Source of the DNA: Ciborinia camelliae
Taxonomy: Eukaryota; Ascomycota; Leotiomycetes; Helotiales; Sclerotiniaceae
NCBI GenBank assembly: GCA_025890175.1
Contig: JANPYM010000019.1
Location: 62,001-126,000, forward strand
Reading direction: 5' to 3'
DNA length: 64,000 nucleotides
Of the stretch, positions 19,959 to 31,094 are shown one piece after another; positions within the stretch are counted from its first letter, which is position 1, and every line of letters starts with the position of its first letter. The position numbers and the translations under genes are program-made. The notes beneath the pieces are model-generated. The model saw only the letters and a program-made list of their open reading frames with translations. It did no database searches and was not told where the DNA came from.

Positions 19959-22900
19959 TTACGCATCACCAGTAGACTCCGCAGTAACTTTACAAGACAA
20001 AATGTCCACAGTGTCTCCAAGCAAAAGTTTCAAAAGAGTTTCCTGTTCAGAGTGCCCTTTACACAAAAAGAAAACTGTGTGGACAGCCAGTCTCCATGCA
20101 CCAAGACGGCGACAACGACCAATTGCTTGAATGATATCATCGCGTGTCCATGGTACACTGAAAAGTACAAACCTATTTGCGACTTGAATATTGTACCCAA
20201 TTCCCACCAAGTTGATATATGAAATAAATATATTTGCATTCCTTGCTACTCTTCTCGCCTCGACTGTCGTTTTGGGTTTACTCAGAGGCATTTCGAAGTT
20301 GAAGGCTGCAATTAATTCACTTCGAACGTCGGCCTTCTGTTTTCCCCAAACGATGAAGCATTTGGATTGCGGGCGTTTAATTACTAGATACTATTTCAAG
20401 GTTAGCTGATGCTTCTGAAATAAGTCGCAGTTAGAAACTTACGAGACGGAGAACGGCCACCGAAAATGGGTCTGCGCATGCAACAAAAAGTTTCTCCGGC
20501 TTCGCATCGTTCTGAATATATAACATTTCGTCTTCAGTTGGAACACACACTGAACTATCCACTTCCTCCCTTTCCTCCGCGTCTGATTCATCCATATCTG
20601 ATTCGGAGTTTACGAGAAGCTGCCGGTTACCGTCACTCATCGCTTTTTCCCTCAGCGACTTTGAGCGCTCATTTCTGGCTTCTAATTCTTCAATCTGCTT
20701 GATAAGAAGCATGACCTTACTCTCTGCGAAAAGTTCTTCAAAATACGGTCCAAACCATAGTGTATTTACTTCATCAATAGTAGTCATTTTCCACACATCC
20801 AACCTATTAAGAAAATCCACGTTTATTTCGACAGTTTTTCCGTCCGATTTTGCTTTGCGAATGACGGAGCCTAAGTTTGGGAAATTGGCGCACAGCCTGT
20901 ACGCCCGGTAATTAAAACTATTCTGGATTTTGACGGCATTGGTATTGTTGGTGGTTTTGATGCGTTTTCCTTCTTGGTGTGCGGCCTTAGCAATCGACGA
21001 AATTCCATCAATATGTTTTTTTTGAATGCTGATATATTCCCGGGTTTTTATCAAGTCGGGAAGTTGGGTAAGTTCACGACCCATCCATAACACATCGACC
21101 TTTCTTTTAATCATAAGCTTGCGGAGAAGGTTGACTTGTTTTTCACTATATTCCGTAACCATCGCAGCAACCACACTCCCAACCGGGCCGCCTGTTTCAC
21201 CAGCATGAATTCCTAGTAGAAGTTCGGTAGCTTCGTCTTCCGAAAGGCCTGTGCTTTTGAAGTGGGCTTTTGCATTTGTATTAAGTTTTTCGAATTCTTC
21301 GTCAAGAGAGGACAAATGCGCAACAGTACAGCCCTTGTACTGAAACTTGGTGTCAACACCACCGGCAGATTCTTCACTACCAGAATCATCATTTCCGTCA
21401 CCAGCGTCAACATCACGCCCTGCGAGTGGTAACACAATGACTTTTAAATTAGTTGGTGTAGTGGTGATGGGTGTTCCAGATACGCCGATAAAATAAGGCA
21501 TGCCACATTCCTCAGGAAAAGCTTCAATATATTGACGGGCCATATTCATTTGTCTTTCGAAGTATTTTACGACGGTGGTATCAACATTCCGGTGCCGGTG
21601 AAATTCATCCCACACCATTAACCCGAATCTAGACCCAATGGGGACTCCGTTTCTGTCATGAGCACCAAACAGGTCGGTGACGGGTTTTCGCGGATATTTC
21701 CCTATGGAGCTTGTCGAGGCAACTAATATGATGAAACGAAAACAAACATTCTTATGGTTACTGCTCATGTTTTTTTGTATAGCCTTGTCCTTTGGGTACT
21801 TGGCAGAGACCCATTTATCGGGGCTTTCTCCATGTTCGACGAAAACTTCCAATCTTCTGTGTGGGCGGCGGACGTTGTCGTGTTTGCCGTACACCTTCAA
21901 CTGTTGTTCCCATTGCGTTAAATTTTGTCGAAGTACGGTAACTAAACAGGGAGCATTATAGAGTCTTCCTGCTAGTTGTTGAGATATGCTACCCGGCGTA
22001 CATGGACATTGCACACTGAATGCGTCAGCCGATGGGCATACGGAACCCGAACTTGCACCACTGGTGAGGTGATTATTTGGGTTATTTTGTATATCATTTT
22101 TGGCAGCTTGGAGTTCAGTTAACGTATATATGCACAACCAACACTGCAAGGTTTTGCCCAGACCCATTTCATCAGCAATTATACCGCCCGGGCAACCGCG
22201 TAACATTTGGCATACTGTCCAAAATGCCCCATGCAATTGGTATACTTTAGGGTAATACTCTGGGTTCATTCCTGGAAGAACGAAAAGGTCACGGATAGCA
22301 TCACCTGGTTGTTGTGGAGCCTGTTTATAAAATGCCAAGAATTTCGCCCAATTGTACGGATTCCTTTCGTCATATATGTTGGAAGTTTGCGATTCGAGTG
22401 AGAAATTCAAGGTGGATTCTCTATTGTAGTGATTAGTACGGCACTTACGTCTAGACTTTCGTGAACACTCACTTAGCGGGCAAGTTGAAACGTTGGAATC
22501 TCACTTCGTCCTCATCTACAGGAACAGGTGTCCTCCTAATATCTCCGACAGAGTCATCCTCAATATTTACTGGCGTACTCTCTCTGTCACCAGGTATGCT
22601 TTGAACAAGTGGCAACTCGACAGGTGGTTCTGAATTTATTGATTTCGTACTTTCAGAACTTGTCAACGGCAGGCTATTCCTCGTCGGGGGCGAGACGGGT
22701 GGTTCTGAACTTTTTGTTTTTTTGTTTCCAGAAAGCGCACTCAGTGGGGTTTCATTCCGTCTCTTCTTAGCCTCTAGGGGGCTTATATCAAATCTTAGGA
22801 AGACGTCGACAGTTGTTGTGTCTATATTTTTGACGGAGTTTTTCAGTTTGTTGATGGCAACACGTATTTTTCCCGGGTGCGCAGGAGACGTGGTGTCGGA

Positions 22901-23974
22901 ATCATCTAAGTTATAATAGGTACTGCTTGTAAGACAAAGTACTTGTGCCGAGGAATCAAACAGCCCGTGTGTTTCCAATGTGGCCTTGAGTTCACCGAAA
23001 GATAAATCAACATCGTTAGGAACTCGAAAAAATACGTCACGCCAGACGCGCTTCTCACTTTCAAAAACCACGACCTCTAGAATGTCGTTGTCGAACGCTT
23101 GGCTTGCACCGGCTTGACTGCCAGCATACTCCGGGACCTGTGTCTGGGATTGCTGTACGTAAGGCACTGCCGGATTTTGATAAAATGTTTGTTGTGGTGG
23201 ATATGGAGGTTGAGAAGGATAAGGATTTTGGGATGGATAGGCAACTTGGGATGGATACGCAACTTGGGATGGGTGAGAGGCGGGTTCACCAGGTGGGGGT
23301 TGAAATGGTGGTTGAGACTGAAAAGGAGGTTGTGGTGAGAAGAAATGAGTTGGTTGTTGAGGGTAAGCTCCTGGAAACTGTTGTTGGTAATAATTGAATG
23401 GTGGAGGCCCGGAAGGAGGAAACTGAGGATATGGTGCTTGATAATTGGGCCCCGGATGTTGTAGAGGGGCTTGTGGAGGTGGATTCTGAAAGGAAACTTC
23501 CTGTCCTTTTGTTCCAACAGTAAACAAGGTTGTGCTATTCGAAATTGCAACCGATTTTGGGATCTTTCTGTTTGGTTTCTGGTTCGTGTTCACACGTTGC
23601 ATTTGTGCTTTTATACCATTATGTAACCACTGGGCACCACTCGGGTGGCAATTTCTTACGTAGTTGAAGACGTAGTTCCACCTGCCACTTGTTGACAACT
23701 TGGTGATAGCGCTTGCAGTTATTGATTCTAGAAGGATTTTATCTTTTTGTGACGCAAACTTCTGGGTTTGAAAGTTGATGCCTTGACTTTGCATATGTGC
23801 CTTCAGCTCCTCACTAAGTTCTTTCAGGCATTGATTGGGGGACACATCAATAGAAAGCCCGAGCCCAACGGCAAGCGTTTTTGCATCTAAAGACTTTTGA
23901 GGCCCGGAAAATAGCTTGCCATGGTCGGCATAAAATTGAGGAGGGGGTAGATTGGATAAATTTTGTGCAGACAT
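19959..23974 (-). CDS. SNF2-type ATPase with Pro/Gln-rich N-terminal region (1303 residues, 3 exons)
   Basis: Exons are 23974-22473, 22420-20443 and 20390-19959. Both introns are 52 nt (GTGAGT...TACTAATC...TAG; GTAAGT...GCTAACC...TAG). The spliced frame is 1304 codons with stop. Residues about 165-290 are Pro/Gln/Tyr-rich (PPQAPLQHPGPNYQAPYPQ, PSQVAYPSQ repeats) and probably disordered. The ATPase core follows: motif I DEMGLGKT (about 584-591), Ia APCLVTVLRQNLTQW, II DEFH (about 772-775; DEAH/DEGH is usual), III SGTP (about 815), then a helicase-C half with LVGIGYNIQVANRF (motif V) and QAIGRCRRLG (motif VI, about 1248). SNF2 proteins translocate on DNA to move nucleosomes or strip proteins. 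It diverges from the Plavaka-like transposase at 24587. I infer a possible transposon-encoded or transposon-associated chromatin ATPase; an ordinary host gene next to a transposon is the alternative. Confidence 0.85.
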
Positions 23975-24586
23975 TTCGTTATTTATACCGAAACTACTGT
24001 ATGTAGTATTTAAAATGGTGATCGGATGTTGGGGAAGAAGAAGTTGTGACCGGTCTCACTACTCAGATTTTGATATGCGCAATGTGTGCACGATATGTAG
24101 TTAAAGTTTTGGAAGTTTATGACTATAAGGAGAATCAAACGGAAGTTCAATCAGCCTTACTAATATTATTCCGATTGGTTGCAAGTGGACGTTTTATTAG
24201 AAAAGCAGGGTTTATTTAGGTTGAAACTCCGAAGCCTTCCCAAAAGAAAGTTTCATCCAAAAGCTGGAGCATTAAAGTGACTAGTGATTGGTTGTGGTGA
24301 TTTGTTCATTTGAGTTGTAGGCAAAAAAAAAAAAAAAGCCACTCTAGAATGTGGTCAAAACCCGCGAACTAGTATAAATCGAGTTTAGCGGCGCATAAAG
24401 GTAGGTGGGTGTGGTCAAAACACTCAAGACTAGTATGAATTCAGTATGGTGCCGCGAAAAGTAGTGCTTATGGTCAAAACACCCAAGACTAGTACCTATT
24501 TGGTTTAGCGGTGCAGGAGGTCCAACATGGCACAAATGGAGCTCAAAATCCACTTTGGAGTGCGGAGCATTTTACCCATCCTTATT
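23975..24586. promoter_or_regulatory. Shared divergent intergenic region between SNF2-like and transposase genes
   Basis: The 612 bp must hold both promoters. It contains a 15-base A run (about 24323-24337), and three tandem repeats starting TGGTCAAAAC at 24352, 24412 and 24471. Their spacing is 60 and 59 bp, and each carries ACTAGTA about 19 bases downstream and a GCGGYGC/GCCGCG element further on. Regular multi-copy motifs next to a transposase start are what transposase-binding sub-terminal repeats usually look like; alternatively they are transcription-factor sites. Confidence 0.5.
24352..24524 (+). repeat. Three about 60-bp tandem repeats (TGGTCAAAAC...ACTAGTA)
   Basis: Unit starts at 24352, 24412 and 24471. 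Conserved blocks are TGGTCAAAACMC, AAGACTAGTA (units 2 and 3; CGAACTAGTA in unit 1) and TTTAGCGGYGC (units 1 and 3). Spacers vary, so selection on the blocks rather than simple recent duplication is likely. Confidence 0.8.
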
Positions 24587-27500
24587 ATGTCATTCAATTG
24601 CCCTTACTGTTCAAAAAACGTGGTACGACTAAGTGGGTTGACACGACATCAACGTACATGCAAATCTCGTGTTTATATAGAGAATCAATGGGCAGAAGAG
24701 TTAGAAGGTAAAAGTTATATTGTGGTTTGTTGCCAGTGGCTAATAAATCTATAGCGCAAGCTGCTGAACGCGCCATTTTCAATGATGACTTTGATATTGA
24801 ATTCGCAGGAGAGGAATTCGCAGGAGAGGAATTCGCAGGAGAGGAATTCGCAGGAGAGGAATTCGCAGAAGAGGAATTCGCAGAAGAGGAATTCGCAGAA
24901 GAGGAATTCGCAGAAGAGGAATTCGCAGAAGAGGAATTCGCAGAAGAGGAATTCGCAGAAAGTCAGAGATCTCAAGGAGAACCAGCCATCCCGCGAGAAG
25001 GACCAAGAGCAGAGGAGGGCGAGGCAGACAGGGCAGATGGGGCACAGGGCACAGGTGCTGGAGCGGAAGTAGATGGGGTAGACGTGGCGGGGGCGGAAAT
25101 GACAACGCAAGCTCATTTAAATCGAGAAGAGGCAGATTCATCCATTGCACAACCGATTATCACGACCCTATTTCAAACGGAAACAGGAAGAACAGCCGCA
25201 ACCACGGTGAACCCGAACCGTCTACCGTCACACGTAGCGGAAAAGCTTTTCATTCAACCAGAACCACCTGCATATCGATCGGCAAATTGGTGGGCACCTT
25301 TTCCTTCTGAAACGACATATGCGCAATGTGCCTGGTGGCTTCGCGCGTCAACTTCGAAACCAGCCATCAATGATTACTTGCATGACCAAACATTGAAGCA
25401 AATGGTCAATATTAAGAATTATTCCCAGATCAACAATTGGTTATACGAAATCCCCTATGGTATTCCAAATGATACATGGTACAATAGCACAATTACGCTC
25501 ACGAATATTCCTTCAACTTTGCCCTTGCCGAAATTGACGATACTGCACCGGGATATCACCAACTGCCTCCGCTTCTTAATTGGTCATAGACCGTTCGCGA
25601 AGCACTTGTCTTGGGCACCGGTGCGTCAGTTCAATTATACGAATCGGCGAATGTATAGTGAGATGAATACTGGGACTTGGTGGTGGGAGATGCAGGAAAA
25701 GTTACCAAGTGGCGCGACTGTTGTGCCTCTGTTGCTCGCCAGCGATAAAACACAACTAACTAAATTACGAGGAGATATCTGTGCCTGGCCGGTTTATATC
25801 AGCATCGGTAACCTGTCACGGAATATACGAAAACAACAAAAAGTTCCAAGTAAACTCCTTCTTGGACTCATCCCAATTCCAAGCGGATTGACGCACGCTG
25901 TGGATGCAAATGTGTCCCGCGCAGTCAAGTCACACCTATATCACGAGTCACTTAGATTGATGCTGAAGCGTAAGTGATCCGTCATGAATTTAACTCGTAG
26001 GTTCTAACATTCATAGCTTTGGAAAAACTCTCTAAATATGGGGCATTTTTCCACTGTGCTGATGGTCTCGCGCGGTACTGCTACCCTATCCTTGCGAATT
26101 TCAGTGCCGATTACGAAGAACAGGCTTTGATCACTGGTATAAAGTACCTGCAACAATGTGTTAATTGCCAATGTCCACCTAATGAACGCCAACATATACT
26201 TCGACACCACCCGCTTAGGACACATAAACAAATGAAGGCTCAGATTATCAAACAGGCCGAGGATTTGGATGGGCTGCAAGGTGCTAGAGGTGGTAGGTCT
26301 CAACTTGACTCTCAAAGAGGTGAACGAAGTCAGCCTAGACCTAAAACGAAGCAAGAGTTGAAGTCCAGTCCTGATTGGGTCCATATGCAGGGGAATTTCG
26401 CATGGAGTCTTCCACGGTGCAATATATACGAATGCATGACAGTGGACGTACTACATCAAGTCTACAAAGGGTTATTGACGGATTTGTTGGGGTGGGTGGA
26501 GGAATTACTGGCAGGCTTATACCCTCGCAGTCGAAGCTCCGCGAGAAGAGGGAATAGGAGACTATACCATGATAGTATTGGCATGGAAAAACTGGATGCT
26601 CGTTTTCGACAAGTTACCCATTTTCCAGAACTCAAACATATTTCTTGCTATAGTACAAAGTCTCAGTGGACTGGTGCTGACCAAAAAGATATTATCCGCG
26701 TCTTGGTAGCTGTATTAGCACCTTTACTCGTCCCTGTTCCTGACGTATTGGAGTATGTCAAGGCTGTTGCAGACGTTGCAACTCTCTTTCTGGCACCCTC
26801 TTTTGATGATGAAACCCTTGGTTTTATTGAGCACGCATTGGATCGAATGTACAAAACGAGAACTGTGTTTCGGCACCAACGGAAAATGGGTAAGGATGGT
26901 CTCCCACACTGGAATTACCCCAAATGGCATGCTCTATCACATTATACGCAATGTATTCGTCGTTTTGGGGGCCTTGATGGGTATAATACAGACGCTTGGG
27001 AGGCTGCACATAAATATTTGCTCAAAGAATTCTTTAACCGAACGAACAAGGGAAAGACATATAACAGTCAGTTGGCTGTGCATAATACCAAGTTGACAAA
27101 TATGTTGGGGATGGCTAGTGTACATGCGGAAGCAAAATACACAGGGCTGGCCACACTGCGTTCAGAGCTTCCTGAACAATTTGAAAACCGCCAAACTGAA
27201 ATTACGTCCAAGCCATCAACCCCTTTATTACTTGAGAAGTTTCCTGTGTGGTCTGGGTTAACTCCTGATATTCGTTATATGCTCGAGAGATATAAGCTAC
27301 CATTTAAGACGACAACGACGGTGGGTGTAGCTGAGAGTTTGTTACAGCTTCGTGGGTTTACCAAGGCGGTGGCCCATTTCCTTCAACACTGCAGACACGG
27401 TGCCGACGGTAGTGCGGTGGGAGACGTAGTTGCAAGTCAGGGCGACTCTGGTTGGGTAAAGGATTTCCCCATTCAACTTTTCGGGAGCCTCAAGTGTTGG

Positions 27501-28127
27501 AAAAGGCATGGAAAAAAATATATGGATAGTGAAGAGCAAGTTCACGAGACCATCCGTTGCAACCCCAATTGGTTTTATTCAGAGGGTCCGAGAAATGACT
27601 TCTGTTGGGTACAGGAGTTGAACCCCGAGGAAGACTCGAGCGAGTTTTTGAGAGGGCGTCGAGTTGGGCTATTGCAAGCGGTTGTCAAAATATTTGATAT
27701 TGATAATTGGGATGGCTATACGGCAATACAATCATATTCTGGTGCCGCGATCGACTTGATGGTATTTTTAGATCAAGGTCAGCCAAGCCCATATCACGGT
27801 ATGATTGAGGTTGCATTTTCAAAAGGAAGAGCGAGGACTTTTGAGACTCAAATGTACCCATTGGATACGATTATTCGTAGTGCACACATAATACCTGCAG
27901 ACCTACCAACATCACAAGAACAAGGGAGGTGTGATAAATATCTCATCAATAATTATATTGATTGGGATCAGTATCAGTTGTTATACGCAGACAATTGGAT
28001 GGAAGTTGGGTTGACGAATGCTCGGCGAATTGAGCGAGAACATAAGAGGATATTAGTAGAGGAGCAAAGGGAATTTCTGCGAGATCCAGTGTCTTCTAGT
28101 CGGAGGAAAAGGAAAAACACCTCGTAA
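24587..28127 (+). CDS. Plavaka-like transposase with N-terminal C2HC zinc finger (1148 residues, 3 exons)
   Basis: Exons are 24587-24707, 24755-25969 and 26017-28127, with two 47-nt phase-1 introns (GTAAAA...GCTAATAAA...TAG; GTAAGT...TTCTAAC...TAG). The N-terminus MSFNCPYCSKNVVRLSGLTR HQRTC forms a C5-C8-H21-C25 finger as in other Plavaka proteins. An acidic EEFAG/EEFAE repeat follows, then the core: NWWAPFPSETTYAQCAWWL, LLASDKTQLTKLRGDICAWP, VYISIGNLSRNIR, LLGLIPIPSG, CADGLARYCYPILANFSADY, CPPNERQHILRHHP, RCNIYECMTVDVLHQVYKGL, FGGLDGYNTDAWEAAHKYLL. This order matches the fungal Plavaka transposase family (RNase-H-fold, CACTA-related). All frames are intact, so the element may be active. An in-frame ATG at 24527 would add 20 residues; I prefer 24587 because the finger normally starts right after Met. 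The triple repeat overlaps the upstream start. Confidence 0.85.
24803..24960 (+). repeat. 15-bp coding minisatellite inside the transposase (EEFAG/EEFAE)
   Basis: About ten units of GAGGAATTCGCAGRA. The first four encode EEFAG and the rest EEFAE, and every unit carries an EcoRI site GAATTC. It lies in the linker between the zinc finger and the transposase core. Confidence 0.95.
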
Positions 28128-28148
28128 GTTGTGTTAGTAGCTACAAAA

Positions 28149-28171
28149 TTTCCCATGCCGGGCATGGGAAA
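28149..28171. terminator. Perfect 11-bp inverted repeat just after the transposase stop
   Basis: TTTCCCATGCC, one G spacer, GGCATGGGAAA, 21 bp after the TAA. It forms a hairpin in the 3' UTR. It could aid 3'-end formation or be a remnant of a palindromic mobile element; the role is inferred only. Confidence 0.45.
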
Positions 28172-28805
28172 TCAACAACGTCGAACAATAAAGGCTGAAT
28201 GCCCTTGTTTTATCGTCCAATGGGAATTTCCGATATTTCAAGCGTATCGGTGAATCACATTAATCAGGGGGGCTTAAAATCAATCCCGGCAATATTTGGG
28301 ATTTGTTCTTATTTTCTTCACTCAAACCATACCTGTGCTTTACATTCTAAGCCTTATTTGGTCGGACTTTTTGACGAGGTTTAGACTTTCTTGGTCAGTT
28401 CAAGGGCTCCTTTCACTCCATTTCTTTATCCTAATACGAATGTGGGTGGCATATGCTATGAAGTTATCCATACGTAGGTTTTTGAGATAACTTTGCTTTT
28501 GATAGCCTTGGTGGTTTTTGAGATAACTTTACTTTTGGTAGCCTGGGTTGTTCACGAGGCAAATTGTTCATTGGTTCTTGTGTACGTCGTTACCCGTCAA
28601 TTAAATACGTCGTTACCCGTCAATTAAAACGAATAATGTGACTTCATGGATTCTCGAAAAAAAGCAATTCTGGCGAAGGCAGAAATATAATCCCCTCCAG
28701 ATTCCTATCAATTGCTTACCTCCTTTCCATTTTTCACCCACTTCTCGTCTCATTTCAATCATACACTGAAATATTGCCATCATCAAAACCTCACTTTGGC
28801 CCAAA
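28172..28805. other. Spacer with direct repeats
   Basis: TTTTTGAGATAACTTTRCTTTTGRTAGCCT occurs twice (about 28479 and 28515). TACGTCGTTACCCGTCAATTAAA occurs twice (about 28583 and 28605). No coding signal. These may be sub-terminal repeats of the transposon or promoter repeats for the next gene. Confidence 0.5.
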
Positions 28806-29829
28806 ATGGATAATCAAGATTCACATGCCCGAAGCTTTCCTTTTGCTTTTCACGGGCTTGATCAACATGTCGTTGACCTTTATACTTCTGCTGCTTCTCT
28901 TGTTCCTGTACATATAGCTCCTGCCGCCCCCCATGTTGCTGCCGCCGCCTTTGCTGCCGACTCTGCTGCCGACTCTGCCGACTCTGCCGACTCTGCCGAC
29001 TCTGCCGACTCTGCTGACTCTGCCGACTCTGCCGACTCTGCTGACTCTGCTGCCTCTGCTGCCTCTGCTGCCCCTGCTGCCTCTGCTGCCCCTGCTGTCT
29101 CTGCTGTGTCGCCTGCTGCCTCTGCCGCTGTTATGGCCCCTCATCCCCGACCCATCACACCTCGTGACCAACCCCACATGTTCTTCCGCGGCGAACATGT
29201 CATCGATCTTGCTCGTGACAGTGATGACAGCAACGATAATGATGATGATGATAGGGATGCACCTGTTGAGGTCGAATCTCCTTCTGGTCGTCAAGGCCTT
29301 ATTGTTCTCAATACTCGAGGGCACATCAAATCTTCTGTGTCTGCTTTTAAGGAGGGTACGTTGAGTGAGTTTACAATGATATCGAACAAAATTAATTCAC
29401 AACTGATAAAATGTAGTGTATTGGTCGTTGGCAAAGGTCTTTCGTTTCTGGATGTTAGAGCAACCGGCAAACGCCCCTGGCCGCTTTCCGATGGAGCCGG
29501 CTCACATCGATGAACTCCAAGGACAACTGATGGAGTTTAAGACTCTATATCGGGAGAGTATCCATGTTGAAGATATGGGAGACGTTGCTTGTATGTATAT
29601 TCGGTTGGAGGCACTTGCAAGTCGCATTCGCAGATTTATACGCACTTACCACATTGGTTACAGTAATCTCGATCAATTGTTCTTGCCTAATAGACCTAGT
29701 AAGGTAAGGGAATGTTGGCGTTCGTATACTGCGAATAATGCGAACTTGCAAATTGGTGGTGAAATTTTGATCGACGAACATTTGGCTGGATTTCTTCCTA
29801 TACTTATTCATTATTATCAGACAGAATAA
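28806..29829 (+). CDS. Two-exon gene, 320-residue protein with Ala-Asp-Ser repeat, unknown function
   Basis: Exon 1 (28806-29355) starts MDNQDSHARSFPFAFHGLDQ and contains a low-complexity ADSADS/ASAAPA tract coded by CTGCCGACT units, then RGEHVIDLARDSDDSNDNDD and a KSSVSAFKE segment. A 61-nt phase-1 intron (29356-29416; GTACGT...TAG) joins it to exon 2 (29417-29829): VYWSLAKVFRFWMLEQPAN, PMEPAHIDELQGQLMEFKTL, helical LEALASRIRRFIRTYHIGYS, then GGEILIDEHLAGFLPILIHY. No family is recognised. Its direct position after the transposase, same strand, 680 bp downstream, makes it a candidate accessory gene of the same element, but a host gene is equally possible. Confidence 0.65.
28965..29110 (+). 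repeat. 9-bp coding minisatellite (CTGCCGACT / CTGCTGCCT)
   Basis: About sixteen units encoding ADS then AAS/AAP repeats within the preceding gene. On the antisense strand it gives a spurious GSRGSRVGRVG frame. Confidence 0.9.
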
Positions 29830-29904
29830 GTAAGTTCTTGTTCCTGATGTTACTAGAACAGCAGAACAAGGAACCTTTACTTATCTCACTATAATTATTA
29901 GAGA

Positions 29905-30060
29905 TAGATTGGGTTTTGGACATTGGATGGGGTATTTGGACATTGGATGGAGTATTTGGAGATGGGGTATTTGGACATTGGATGGGGTATTTGGAGATTG
30001 AATATTTGGACATTGGATGGGGTATTTGGTTGGGGTGTTTGGATATTGGATAGGTTACTT
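29905..30060. repeat. Minisatellite with GGACATTGGATGGGGTATTT unit
   Basis: Six or seven units of variable length (TTTGGACATTGGATGGGGTA with GAGATGG variants), just 3' of the preceding gene. Confidence 0.9.
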
Positions 30061-30838
30061 GGGTGAATGATTTGTTTCTATAAAGTTTGATGAGTTGGTT
30101 CTTGGGATTTTGGATATGTATTTGGTAATGAAACATGATGCCTTTTGATGCCTTTTATACTCTCGGACTGAATATTGTGAAATCTGTAATCGCATGATAT
30201 GGTACTACTTTATTACTAGCAGGGTGATCATTATAGATGGCTGTCGTGAAGTTTTGTCAACACAATCCCAGCCCTGAATATTTAGACGCCAAAGTCAAAA
30301 TACCTATATTATTTTGTTAACATAAGCCGGATTTAATTCAAAGATATTAAAATTTGGTTACTATTGTTTGAACGTTGTCTCACTAAGCTAAACATTTGTC
30401 CGAACACTGTCCGCATTATTTCATTTATCAACATTGTCCAAACCCCATCTTGTTGTCCAACGAAAAAAAAGTTGCGATGTAAGAATATATCTGTTTATTG
30501 AGCCTGTTTCCAAAACCACCTACCTCCATCTGCAACGTCGATACCATTATCTCGCATACCACTACTACTACCCCCCTCATCTTTATCATTTCGACGATAT
30601 CACTTCGAAATCATACTACCCCCCTCATTTTCATCATTTCGACGATACTACTCTCTCTCTCGCATACTACCCCCCTCATCTCCATCATCACTTCAAAATT
30701 GCGCCAGATGAGTGGCATCTACGACGCCACCTACGTCAGCTCTAGATTCGCACGTTTCCCCACATCGATTCTACATCCATCATTTTATGTTTCAGCCTCA
30801 AAACCTTATTTCAACCTACATCTACACCTACGATCGCG
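30061..30838. other. No gene supported; TGTCCRAAC motifs and ATCATTTCGACGATA repeats
   Basis: TTGTCCGAAC, TGTCCGCATT, TTGTCCAAAC and TTGTCCAACG occur within about 30395-30465. ACTACCCCCCTCAT...ATCATTTCGACGATA is repeated three times at 30560-30690. The AAAAAAAAGTTGCGATG at 30463 also occurs at about 2912. Confidence 0.4.
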
Positions 30839-30859
30839 ACGGAAGGGAGGATCATATAA

Positions 30860-30962
30860 GGGCACAGGCAAGGGCACAGGCAAGGGCACAAGCAAGGGCA
30901 TAGGCATATAGGCATGATGGGCATGATGGGCATGATGGGCATGATGGGCATATGGGCATGGG
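30860..30962. repeat. GGGCACAGGCAA and GGGCATGAT minisatellites
   Basis: Four GGGCACAGGCAA-type 12-mers followed by five ATGGGCATG-type 10-mers. Confidence 0.9.
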
Positions 30963-31094
30963 TTGATTCACATAATTTTCCACTTTTCTAAGAGTCGCCA
31001 GTGTCGGTATAATCATGTGACTAGCCGTACGAACGTACTAGAACATGCTAGGAGCTACTAGCGTACGAACGTACGAACGTACTAGAACATGCTA

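Noticed and set aside
20431..22410. SNF2 domain as a stand-alone 659-residue gene starting at 22410
   Set aside because: The start would be TTG. A 52-nt intron with consensus sites joins it in frame to the 501-residue upstream frame and to the helicase-C exon.
24715..25150. Antisense frames LRIPLLRIP / CEFLFCEFL
   Set aside because: Antisense shadows of the EEFAG coding repeat in the transposase.
26019..28127. Transposase C-terminal part as a separate 702-residue gene
   Set aside because: It begins with TTG and is the third exon; the 47-nt intron restores the frame.
28821..29364. Antisense GSRGSRVGRV frame and a +1 LPTLPTL frame
   Set aside because: Shadows of the ADS coding repeat; the sense frame splices properly to exon 2.
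19655..30465. Terminal inverted repeats enclosing the whole SNF2/Plavaka module
   Set aside because: Only weak similarity (GGTCCAAGC versus TGTCCAAAC motifs) could be seen; no true TIR or target duplication was found by eye.
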